DNA from: Symbiodinium natans
Taxonomy: Eukaryota; Sar; Dinophyceae; Suessiales; Symbiodiniaceae
DNA: 12,392 nucleotides
Assembly: GCA_905221605.1 (NCBI GenBank)
Contig: CAJNDS010001636.1
Location: 1-12,392, forward strand
Direction: 5' to 3'
Part shown: in pieces, positions 1 through 7,031 of the stretch
Numbering within the stretch: the stretch's first letter is position 1
Layout: every line of letters starts with the position of its first letter
Made by a program: the position numbers and the translations under genes
The notes under the pieces: model-generated
Databases searched by the model: none
What the model saw: only the letters and a program-made list of their open reading frames with translations
What the model was told of the DNA's origin: nothing

Positions 1-564
1 GATTAATTGAATTAATTGAATTCGAAAAAGCCTCTTTCGCTAATCCAATTAATTCAATTAATTCAATTATCTATTTCTTTTTTCAAAGCAAAGATTTCCC
101 CTCTATTGAATTAATTCAATTAATTCAATTAATTCAATTAATTCAATTAATTCAATTCGTTCAATTAATTGAATTAATTGAATTAATTGAATTCGAAAAG
201 CCTCCTTCGCTAATTCAAGTAATTCAATTAATTCAATTAACTGAATTAATTGAATTAATTGAATTAATTGAATTAATTGAATTAATTGAATTAATTCAAT
301 ACGCGGGAAATCCGGATTTCGATTAGGGAACCCCACATAATTGAATTAATTGCATTAATTGAATTCGAAAAACCTCTTTCGCTAATTCAATTAATTCAAT
401 TAATTCAATTAATTGGATTAATTGAATTAATTGAATTCGAAAGCCTCTTTCGCTAATTCAATTAATTCAATTAATTCAATTATCTATTTCTTTTTTTCAA
501 AACAAAGATTTCCCCCCTATTGAATTAATTCAATTAATTCAATTAATTCAATTAATTCAATTAA
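1..564. repeat. Terminal direct repeat, left copy
   Basis: This segment is repeated at 11829-12392. I compared the two copies block by block and saw no substitution or length change, even though the tract is made of slippage-prone 9-bp repeats. Neighbouring AT-satellite copies in the window (for example 7413-9010) differ in repeat number and linkers, so identity over 564 bp is not just family resemblance. Confidence 0.9.
301..338. repeat. GC-containing core of the AT satellite higher-order unit
   Basis: A conserved segment of about 38 bp (ACGCGG, then the perfect 14-bp palindrome GAAATCCGGATTTC at 307-320, then GATTAGGGAACCCCACATAA) marks each AT-satellite higher-order unit. The palindrome recurs at 721-734, 7849-7862, 8359-8372, 8873-8886 and 12135-12148 with the same flanks. 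It is the only GC-rich sequence in the AT satellite and is invariant among copies while the surrounding 9-mers vary in number. A protein-binding site is possible but not shown. Confidence 0.85.
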
Positions 565-885
565 TTGAACTAATTGAATTAATTGAATTAATTGAATTCG
601 AAAAACCTCCTTCGCTAATTCAATTAATTCAATTAGTTCAATTAATTCAATTAATTGAATTAATTGAATTAATTGAATTAAGTGAATTAGTTGAATTAAT
701 TGAATTAATACAATACGCGGGAAATCCGGATTTCGATTAGGGAACCCCACATAATTGAATTAATTGAAATAATTGAATTCGAAAAACCTCTTTCGCTAAT
801 TCAACTAATTCAATTAATTCAATTAATTCAATTAATTGGATTAATTGAATTAATTGAATTAATTAGATTAATTAAATTAATTAAA

Positions 886-1310
886 GGGTCCATAATCTGA
901 GTTACAAGGGGGGGAAGTATCAAGGGGGGGGGGGGGTAAGTATTATGATAACTTTAGGTTCCCAAACCTGAGTTATCGTGATTATGATAACCTTAGGTTC
1001 CCAAACCTGAGTCATCATAATTATGATAACTTTAAGGTCCCCAGTCTGAGTTATCATGATTATGATAACCTTAGGTTCCCAAGCCTGAGTTATCATAATT
1101 ATGATAACTTTAGGTTCCCAAACCTGAGTTATCATGATTATGATAACCTTAGGTTCCCAAACCTGAGTTATCATAATTATGATAACTTTAGGTTCCCAAA
1201 CCTGAGTTATCATAATTACGATAACTTTAGAGTCACCAACTGGAGTTATCATAATTATGATAACTCCTTAGGGTCCCACCCCTGAGTTATCATAATTATG
1301 GTAACTTTTA
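886..1310. repeat. 39-bp satellite array 1
   Basis: About ten tandem copies of a 39-bp monomer. Each consists of GAG, an 18-bp perfect palindrome TTATCATAATTATGATAA, then CTTTAGGTTCCCAAACCT, in which AGGTT and AACCT form a stem around CCCA. Variant monomers include one with GGTCCCCAGTCT near 1036-1046 and divergent end copies with GAGTCACCAACT (near 1230) and AGGGTCCCACCC (near 1270). The copy at 898-940 is broken by G tracts. The period of 13 codons leaves the minus strand open with a repeating 13-residue peptide, which I do not regard as coding. Confidence 0.93.
908..936. other. G7 and G13 tracts replacing part of a 39-mer
   Basis: G runs at 908-914 (7) and 924-936 (13) lie inside the first 39-bp monomer, where the duplicate array has a clean palindrome (about 9023-9044). 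The rest of the two arrays has the same number and order of monomers. Their lengths differ by 33 bp, which fits this one replacement. It could be a true insertion able to form a G-quadruplex on the + strand, or a sequencing or assembly error in a homopolymer. Confidence 0.75.
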
Positions 1311-1463
1311 ATTCGCAGCTTCACCTTAAGAGAGAGGTGCGCGAATAGGGGGGTGTAATATCAAGCGATTGTGTGCTACAATATGGAGTAGAGGAGGTGT
1401 GAGCAAGTAGGTGTGCGGGACGATGGAATAGGACGAGTGAGTAGAATGATGAAGCGTTGAGCT
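1311..1463. repeat. Spacer between 39-bp and 55-bp arrays, copy 1
   Basis: A non-tandem sequence starting ATTCGCAGCTTCACC, nearly identical to 9403-9556. The copies differ by scattered substitutions and a 4-base length difference near 1403/9494. A minus-strand open frame across this copy (1326-1508) is not preserved in the second copy because of that length change, so there is no evidence of coding. No promoter or RNA gene was recognised. Confidence 0.85.
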
Positions 1464-2020
1464 CAAAATCTTAAGGACCATGGCTTGTGATTTGACTCCT
1501 TGCAGCAAAAAAAGAGCCTAAAAACTTAAGGACCAAAGCTTGCGGTTTAACTATTCTGGGCAAAAACTGGGCCCCAAATCTTAGGGACCAGGGCTTGCGA
1601 TTTGACCTTTTGGAGCAAAAACTGGGCCCAAAATCTTAGGGACCAGAGCTTGCGATGCTACTCTTTGGAGCAAAAAATGCGCCCAAAATCTTCAGGACCA
1701 GGGCTTGCGATTTGACTCTTTGGAGCAAAAACTGAGCCCCAAATCTTAGGGACCAGGGCTTGCGATTTGACTCTTTGGCGCAAAAATTAAAACCAAAATC
1801 TTAGGGATCAGGGCTTGCGATTTGACTCTTTGGAGCAAAAACTGGGCCCAAGATCTTAGGGACTAGGGCTTGCGATGTCACTCTTTGGAGCAAAAAATGA
1901 ACCCAAGATCTTAGGGACCAGGGCTTGCGATTTGACTCTTTGGAGCAAAAATTGGGCCCCAAATCTTAGGGACCAGGGCTTGCGATTTGACTCTTTGGAG
2001 CAAAATATGAACCCAAAATG
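1464..2020. repeat. 55-bp satellite array 1 (10 copies)
   Basis: The GACCA (or GATCA/GACTA) anchor of the monomer occurs at 1476, 1531, 1586, 1641, 1696, 1751, 1806, 1861, 1916 and 1971, exactly 55 bp apart. The monomer runs ATCTTAGGGACCAGGGCTTG, CGATTTGACTCTTTGGAGC, AAAAACTGGGCCCAAA. The first two copies are most divergent (CCATGGCTTGTG, CCAAAGCTTGCGG), typical of an array edge. No regular higher-order pattern is apparent, unlike 10355-11814. The period is not a multiple of three. Confidence 0.95.
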
Positions 2021-2240
2021 TTAATGTTTTCTGGAACCCCACAATAAGAAACTTACCAAATTTTGCTAATTTTATAGATTTTACCTTTAACGTAAAATTG
2101 AGAAAAAATAAAATTGATACGAAGACGCACCATTAAGCCAAACATCACATAACCAAATAATAAAAAACTGACTAATTTTATCAATTTTAATGCTTTCTGG
2201 GACTCCGTAAAATCAGAATCTATGAGGTATATTAATTTGT
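2021..2240. other. AT-rich sequence with a weak ~166-bp duplication
   Basis: TTAATGTTTTCTGG at 2021 recurs as TTAATGCTTTCTGG at 2187, with similar flanks (ACCCCAC versus ACTCCG), suggesting a decayed duplication about 166 bp apart. A short inverted repeat ATTTTAC...GTAAAAT (2078-2098, 7-base loop) lies inside. No coding potential is evident. Confidence 0.5.
2120..2157 (-). repeat. Inverted copy of the 38-bp repeat (left arm)
   Basis: This 38-bp segment is the reverse complement of 2545-2582 with two mismatches (from CGAAGACGCACC to AACCAAA here; from TTTGGTTATG to GCGTCTTCG there). The pair bounds about 387 bp of AT-rich DNA. The right arm belongs to the degenerate 38-bp array at 2471-2705. 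No target-site duplication is apparent, so it may be a rearranged repeat copy, not a transposon terminal repeat. Confidence 0.8.
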
Positions 2241-2470
2241 CATGTGCATCAATATTAAATTGAAAATAAAACCGGAAAATAATAATATAAGATTATATAT
2301 ATTTTTAGTTTATTATTGTTTCACCAATTTCATTTCAAATGATCTTTTTGAAAAAAAAACGCAAAAAAGGAAAACGAAAAATGTAACAGTTTCACAAATG
2401 CAGAGTACATATATATATAATATATGTACATACAATATGAGTACAGAGTCGTAACCAGAGTATTGTTGTT
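2241..2470. other. AT-rich stretch, no gene recognised
   Basis: Low-complexity A/T-rich DNA. A 70-codon plus-strand open frame (2242-2454) is rich in Lys, Asn, Ile and Tyr, as expected from AT composition, and has no recognisable motif. The only defined structure is an inverted repeat at 2405-2429: GTACATATA and TATATGTAC arms around 7 bases. Confidence 0.5.
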
Positions 2471-2705
2471 TTGCTTAGTGGTGCGTCTTTGCTCTATATG
2501 TGCTTGTTTTGCTTGCTGCTATGTCTTCGCTTACTATATGCCTGTTTGGTTATGTGATGTTTTGCTTAGTGGTGCGTCTTCGATCTAGATGCGCTTGTCT
2601 TGCTTATTGGCGCGTCTTCGCTTCCTACATGTTCTATATGCTGTTGTTATACTTATTGGTGCGTCTTCGCATACTATTTGCGGTTGTCTTGCTTAGTGGT
2701 GCATT
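2471..2705 (+). repeat. Degenerate 38/39-bp tandem repeat
   Basis: TTGCTTAGTGGTGCGTCTTCG or a close variant begins at 2471, 2509, 2562, 2600, 2650 and 2689, with spacings of 38, 53, 38, 50 and 39. Intervening sequence varies around CTATATGTGCTTG. The plus-strand frame 2500-2772 across it is hydrophobic (Leu, Val, Tyr, Phe, Cys) and would score as membrane-like, but this comes from T-rich repeated DNA. Spacing jumps of 12-15 bp keep that frame open only by chance multiples of three. Confidence 0.75.
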
Positions 2706-3050
2706 AAACCCTATCTTCAGCTCCTTGCAACCTCCGTTTTTGGGCATGTTCAATTTTTCCTGGTTTTACTGATGTTCACCAATAGCAAGCCTTAAAACGT
2801 TCAAACCAACACTTTAAACACTGATCCCTAAACCCGAAATCTTAAACCCTAAGCCGCCTTCTAAACCCTTAGCCTGTCTTCAACTCCTTACAACCTCCGT
2901 TTTTGGACATGTCCCATCTTGGTCTGGTTTTTATTGGTTTTCGCCTATACAAAACCCAGAACTTTCAAGCCAACACTTCAAACCCTAAACCCTAAACGCC
3001 ATTTTTGGACATGTCCATTTTCCCTTGTCTTTCTGATTTCATCTATAGGT
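2706..3050. repeat. Degenerate ~163-bp duplication with telomere-like motifs
   Basis: A segment containing CTTCAGCTCCTTGCAACC, CCGTTTTTGGGCATG, a T-rich stretch and AAGCC..AACACTT (2711-2818) recurs at 2877-2993, with CCTCCGTTTTTGG at 2731 and 2894. A third partial copy starts near 2998 (CGCCATTTTTGGACATGTCC). The copies are separated by CCCTAAA-like DNA (2826-2872 and 2980-2997). The pattern resembles decayed telomere-associated sequence. Confidence 0.7.
2980..2997. repeat. Interstitial telomere-type motif (CCCTAAA orientation)
   Basis: AAACCCTAAACCCTAAAC is two and a half perfect copies of the heptamer. Scattered partial copies precede it at 2705-2711, 2826-2835, 2843-2851 and 2862-2870. 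The array is too short and degenerate to be a chromosome end. Its C-rich-on-plus orientation is opposite to the tract at 7085-7140. Confidence 0.8.
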
Positions 3051-3300
3051 TTTAATAGTTATTTGATAATAATAGCGTTCATACTGATATTGATAGGAAC
3101 CCCATTAATTTTTAGATAGAATCATATCAAGACGAATAGGATTCTTTTCATGTGTTTTTTGATGAATTGTAGTAAGATTCATATTCATATTCACGTTAAC
3201 AGAATTCTTCTTAATCTTAATAACATTCACATTAAGATGAACAGGATTCCTATTGAAATAATACTCCTATTAGATTTAACTCTTATTTCCTGCAAAATGC
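3051..3300. other. AT-rich spacer, no gene recognised
   Basis: T/A-rich sequence with weak internal repetition of a GAATAGGATTCTT-like phrase (near 3135, 3199 and 3240). Short open frames of about 60 codons lack motifs and are compositionally biased. It grades into the GA/CT block near 3300. Confidence 0.5.
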
Positions 3301-3340
3301 ATTCCTGCAAAAAGATAGAGGAGGGTTTCTCATGACCTAT

Positions 3341-3980
3341 TGCGAGATAGAGAGAAGCTCTTTCATGTAAGAGGTAGGAAATGGCAGGGCTGAGCGCTCC
3401 TCCTACCTAGTGACAGGAAATGAAAAACACAGAGAGCTTCCATCCGTTTTACGAATGAGTTCCTTTATCTCTGAATAGGAGATGAATGAGCTCCTCTATC
3501 TTCTCAAAGGAAATGCAAGAATGGAAGCGAACGAAGTCCGCTATCTTTTAATGCGTAAAAAGAGTGAGAGAGGGGAGCCCTCTCATGACCTATTTAGGAG
3601 ACAGAAGAGATAGAAAAGCTTGCTCACTGCGCATTTAGAAGCGGAAGTGAAAGAGAAAGCAAGGGCACTCTGTCACTTCTTACAAAGAGATAGAAGAGCT
3701 TTCGGATGACCTCTTAAAAGATAGAAGAAACTCTCTCAAGCAAACGATTGAGATTGACGAGCTGCGTCATGTCCCATGTAAGGGATAGAGAAAGTCCTTC
3801 AAAACTTTGTTTAGGGCAAAGGAGAGATCTCAAGCAAAAAGGTAGAAGAGCTCTGTCATTTCCTATAAGAGATAAACGGCTTCTTTCATTACTTGACAAA
3901 CTATTTCTGAAAAATAGACATAATAGAGAACTCCTCTTTCATTTCCTGCAAGAAGATGGAGCAGGTGTCTCATGACCTAT
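3341..3980. repeat. GA/CT higher-order unit 1 (divergent, short)
   Basis: Starts with TGCGAGATAG followed by an AAGCTCTTTCATGTAAGAGG-like phrase. It shares the order of some markers with later units (TACCTAGTGAC near 3411, then AGGAGATGAATGAGCTCC near 3476) but lacks others, such as the TCATCCATCTTGTTAATCAT segment. It is the most diverged copy, which fits an array edge. Confidence 0.7.
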
Positions 3981-4873
3981 TGCGAGATAGAGAAGCTTTT
4001 TCATGTAAAAGATAGGAAATGGTAGAGCTGCGAATTCTTCTACCTATTGACGACATATGACAACGATAGGACATGAGCGAGCTCTTATGATCTCTTATGT
4101 AGTACCAGTGCATTCTTCTATCTCTGAGTAGGAGATGAAAGAGCTCCTCTATCTTCTCATAGGAAACAAAAGAAGTCCTGTATAGGAAACGAAAAGACCC
4201 TTTGATAAACCAACAAAAGAACGGACATGAGTTGATGTCATCCATCTTGTTAATCATCATGAGAGATGGGACATGAAAGAGCTCCTCTTTTGTTTGGAAA
4301 TGAACTAGTTTTTTTTGAGTGAAGGATCTCTCTTTCGAATAAATGAGATATCTCTTCTAGGTCCCTCTGTCTCGTAATTGGAAATGAAAGAGTCCTCCCC
4401 CCCTCCCCCTCCCCTCTAACTTCTCATAGAAAATGTAAAAATGGAAATGGACGATGCCCTGTATCTTTTCACGCAGCATATGAGAGAGCTCCTCTCTCTA
4501 CTAATGGGACATGAAATTCCTCCTTTGTTTTCAATGAAAGATCTCTCTCTCGAGGAAATGAGATGTTCTATATCTCTTTCTAGGAAACATTTCAAGTAGG
4601 AGAAAGGCTCCTCTCATGTAAAAGATAGAGATTGATGAGTTGCGGCGTGTCCTATTTAAGGGATAGAGAAAGCCCTGCGAAACTGTTAGTTAGAGTAAAG
4701 GAGAGATCTCAAGTAGAAAAGGTAGAAGAGCTGTGTCATTTCCTATGAAGAGATAAACGGCTTCTCTGATGACCTCTTCATTGATAGAGAAGCTATTTCT
4801 GAAAACTCGACATAGTAGAGAACTCTCTCTCTCATTTCCTGCGAAAAGCTAGAGGAGGTCTCTCACGACGTAT
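3981..4873. repeat. GA/CT higher-order unit 2
   Basis: Carries the full marker order: TACCTATTGACGACATATG (about 4050), TCATCCATCTTGTTAATCAT (about 4239), a C-rich tract (4397-4414), a short CT run before CGAGGAAATGAG (about 4545-4562), and ATAAACGGCTTCTCTGATGA (about 4753). The CT run is only about four dinucleotides, against long expansions in units 3 and 4. Confidence 0.8.
4397..4414. other. C-run tract of the GA/CT unit (unit 2 copy)
   Basis: C7-T-C5-T-C4. Homologous positions in the other units read C11 (5294-5304) and C8-T-C6 (6463-6477). The runs differ in length and interruption while flanks are conserved, as expected of slippage. The minus strand could form a G-quadruplex and the plus strand an i-motif. 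Confidence 0.8.
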
Positions 4874-5433
4874 TGCGAGATAGAGAAGCTCTTTCATGTA
4901 CCAGATAGGAAACGGTAGAGCTGAGGATTCCCCTACCTATTGACGACATATGAAAAAGATAGGACATCAGAGAGCTCTTTTGATCTCTTACGCATTACCA
5001 ATGTACTCTTCTATCTTTGAGTAGGAGATGAAAGAGCTCCTCTAATCTTCTCATAGAAACAAAAGAAGCCCTGTATAGGAAACGAAAAGACCCTTTGATA
5101 AACCAACAAAAGAACGGACATGAATCGATGTCATCCATCTTGTTAATCATAATGAGAGATAGGACATGAAAGAACTCCTCGTTTGCTTGGAAATGAACTA
5201 GTTTTTTTTCTCTGCGTGAAGGATCTCTCTTTCGAATAAATGAGATATCTTTTCTATGTCCCTCTGTGTCGTGTTTGGAAATGAGAGAGCCCTCCCCCCC
5301 CCCCTCTGCTCTATCTTCTCATAGAAAATGGAAATGAACCATGTCCTCTTTCTTTTAATGCAGAATGCGAGAGCTCCTCTCTCTCTCCTTATGGGACATG
5401 CAAGTCCTCCTGTATTTTGTTTTCAATGAAAGA

Positions 5434-5486
5434 TCTCTCTCTCTCTCTCTCTCTTCTTCTTCTTCTTCTTCTTCTTCTTCTTCTTC
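5434..5486. repeat. CT microsatellite passing into CTT microsatellite
   Basis: About ten CT dinucleotides (5434-5453) run directly into about eleven CTT triplets ending at CTGCAG (5486-5491). This gives serine or leucine homopolymers in the plus frames and Glu or Arg runs on the minus strand, which explains the long but meaningless open frames here. Confidence 0.95.
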
Positions 5487-5604
5487 TGCAGGGCTTAAGG
5501 GGCCAGCAGACCCCCCGCGCGCGTGGCGCGCCCAATCCGTCCGGTCTCGTTGTGACACAGGGGCCCCCGGCGACAGCGACAAAGTTCCCGCGAGCCCGGG
5601 GGCT
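5487..5604. other. GC-rich island inside the CT microsatellite
   Basis: About 118 bp of strongly GC-rich unique sequence in otherwise AT/GA-rich DNA. It begins GCAGGGCTTAAGGGGCC, contains CCCCCCGCGCGCG, GGCGCGCC and AGGGGCCCCCGG, and ends in GAGCCCGGGGGCTC, a 6-bp stem with a 2-base loop. It is absent from the homologous positions of units 2 and 4. CTT repeats followed by CTGCAG/GG resemble a 3' splice site, but no partner 5' site or conserved protein is recognised. It may be an insertion or a chimeric join at the microsatellite. Confidence 0.75.
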
Positions 5605-5631
5605 CTTCTCTATCATTTCCTAATCTTCTCC

Positions 5632-5680
<49 letters not shown>

Positions 5681-5701
5681 TCCCTCTCTCTCTCTCTCTC
5701 G
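5632..5701. repeat. Second CT microsatellite of unit 3
   Basis: A long CT run with occasional CCCTCT interruptions, continuing after the GC island up to the CTCGAGGAAATGAG flank shared by all units. With 5434-5486 it encloses the island, so the island sits within what is a single CT run in unit 4. Confidence 0.93.
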
Positions 5702-6046
5702 AGGAAATGAGAAGAGGCAAGGGCGGTCTCTCATTTCCTACAAAGATAGGGGCTTTCAGAGGACCTATTAAAAGATAGAAGAAGTTCTCTCACGTAGAAG
5801 ATAGAAATTGATGAGTTGTGTCCTGTCCCATTTAAGGGATAGAGAAAGTCCTGCAAAACTGTTAGTTAGAGTAAAGGAGAGATCTCAAGTAGAAAAGGTA
5901 GAAGAGCTGTGTCGTTTCCTATGAAGAGATAAACGGCTTCTCTGATGACCTCTTCATTGATAGAGAAGCTATTTCTGAAAACTCGACATAGTAGAGAACT
6001 CTCTCTCTCATTTCCTGCGAAAAGCTAGAGGTCTCTCACGACGTAT

Positions 6047-6603
6047 TGCGAGATAGAGAAGCTCTTTCATGTACCAGATAGGAAACGGTAGAGCTGAGGA
6101 TTCCTCTACCTATTGACGACATATGAAAAAGATAGGACATCAGAGAGCTCTTTTGATCTCTTACGCATTACCAATGTACTCTTCTATCTTTGAGTAGGAG
6201 ATGAAAGAGCTCCTCTAATCTTCTCATAGAAACAAAAGAAGCCCTGTATAGGAAACGAAAAGACCCTTTGATAACCAACAAAAGAACGGACATGAATCGA
6301 TGTCATCCATCTTGTTAATCATAATGAGAGATGGGACATGAAAGAACTCCTCGTTTGCTTGGAAATGAACTAGTTTTTTTCTGAGTGAAGGATCTCTCTT
6401 TCGAATAAATGAGATATCTTTTCTATGTCCCTCTGTGTCGTGTTTGGAAATGAGAGAGCCCTCCCCCCCCTCCCCCCTCTCCTCTATCTTCTCATAGAAA
6501 ATGGAAATGAACCATGTCCTCTTTCTTTTAATGCAGAATGCGAGAGCTCCTCTCTCTCTCCTTATGGGACATGCAAGTCCTCCTGTATTTTGTTTTCAAT
6601 GAA

Positions 6604-6647
<44 letters not shown>

Positions 6648-6994
6648 AGGAAATGAGGAGAGGCAAGGGCGGTCTCTCATTTCCTACAAAGAGAGGGGCT
6701 TTCAGAGGACCTATTAAAAGATAGAAGAAGTTCTCTCACGTAGAAGATAGAAATTGATGAGTTGTGCCCTGTCCCATTTAAGGGATAGAGAAAGTCCTGC
6801 AAAACTGTTAGTTAGAGTAAAGGAGAGATCTCAAGTAGAAAAGGTAGAAGAGCTGTGTCATCTCCTATGAAGAGATAAACGGCTTCTCTGATGGCTTCTT
6901 CATTGATAGAGAAGCTATTTCTGAAAACTCGACATAGTAGAGAACTCTCTCTCTCTCATTTCCTGCGAAAAGCTAGAGGTCTCTCACGACGTAT
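6047..6994. repeat. GA/CT higher-order unit 4
   Basis: Same marker order as unit 3 with only scattered differences. Its microsatellite is a clean CT run at about 6606-6645, directly followed by TTTCTCGAGGAAATGAG. There is no GC island. A fifth unit begins at 6995 and stops after GTACCAGATAGGAA near 7031, where unrelated sequence starts. Confidence 0.82.
6606..6645. repeat. CT microsatellite of unit 4
   Basis: An uninterrupted run of about 19-20 CT dinucleotides between AATGAAAGAT and TTTCTCGAGG, at the same place as the short CT run in unit 2 and the compound tract in unit 3. Confidence 0.93.
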
Positions 6995-7031
6995 TGCGAG
7001 ATAGAGAAGCTCTTTCATGTACCAGATAGGA

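Larger units (their letters stand above)
1..885. repeat. AT satellite block 1 (9-bp unit in alternating orientation)
   Basis: Runs of TTAATTGAA alternate with runs of its reverse complement TTCAATTAA, so each switch makes a long inverted repeat. Runs are punctuated by a linker starting GAATTCGAAA and ending TTTCGCTAATTC, itself an imperfect dyad (CGAAA...TTTCG). Two other punctuation motifs recur: a T-rich segment beginning TATCTATTTC (68 and 481) and a GC core with GAAATCCGGATTTC (307 and 721). These give a higher-order period of 413-414 bp. Some 9-mers carry point changes. The block ends in a degenerate ATTAAATTAATT tract before the 39-bp array. Confidence 0.92.
886..1760 (+). repeat. Segmental duplication module, copy 1
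   Basis: This segment and 9011-9852 share boundaries, monomer order and spacer sequence, in direct orientation about 8.1 kb apart. Collinearity begins in the degenerate AT tract before the 39-bp array and ends at the sixth 55-bp monomer, where copy 2 is interrupted by the palindromic cassette. The right limit here is set by that interruption. Confidence 0.85.
4874..6046. repeat. GA/CT higher-order unit 3 with inserted GC island
   Basis: Nearly identical to unit 4, but longer because the CT microsatellite is expanded and interrupted by CTT repeats and a GC-rich island (5487-5604). The shared TCTGATG marker lies at 4765 (unit 2/3 boundary region), 5941 and 6887. The spacings of 1176 and 946 bp place the ~230-bp excess inside 5430-5700. 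Confidence 0.82.
3301..7031. repeat. GA/CT-rich higher-order repeat block
   Basis: The block is built from degenerate short modules around GATAGAAGAGCTCTTTCAT and TTTCCTA, many centred on the palindrome GAGCTC. These are organised in long higher-order units. The marker TGCGAGATAG occurs at 3341, 3981, 4874, 6047 and 6995, giving units of 640, 893, 1173 and 948 bp. Units 3 and 4 are nearly identical outside a microsatellite, unit 2 is recognisably similar, and unit 1 is divergent. The last unit is cut off near 7031. Open frames of 60-137 codons do not persist between units. Confidence 0.88.

Noticed and set aside
103-336. Minus-strand open frames of 65-110 codons with Leu-Ile-Gln/Leu-Ile-Glu repeats and a shared MGFPNRNPDF start (also ending at 750, 7878, 8388, 8902 and 12164)
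   Set aside because: The 9-bp unit is three codons with no stop, so any array stays open. The shared start is the conserved GC core, and the length just tracks repeat number. The copy at 7681-7878 lacks the usual stop without consequence.
1326-1508. 60-codon minus-strand frame over the duplicated spacer
   Set aside because: The second copy of the spacer (9403-9556) has a 4-base length change that destroys the frame.
1464-2020. CRISPR array (regular 55-bp spacing)
   Set aside because: The whole monomer repeats with no unique spacers, no cas genes are present, and the context is eukaryotic satellite DNA.
2500-2772. 90-codon hydrophobic plus-strand frame resembling a membrane protein
   Set aside because: It overlies the T-rich degenerate 38-bp repeat, and the composition explains the hydrophobicity. 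No start context or homologous domain is visible.
2980-2997. True chromosome end
   Set aside because: Only two and a half perfect heptamers, embedded in other repeats and far from either end of the window.
5365-5778. 137-codon plus-strand frame with Ser and Leu-Ser runs
   Set aside because: It is a translation of CT/CTT microsatellites around the GC island. It is not preserved in neighbouring units, and several overlapping frames on both strands are equally open.
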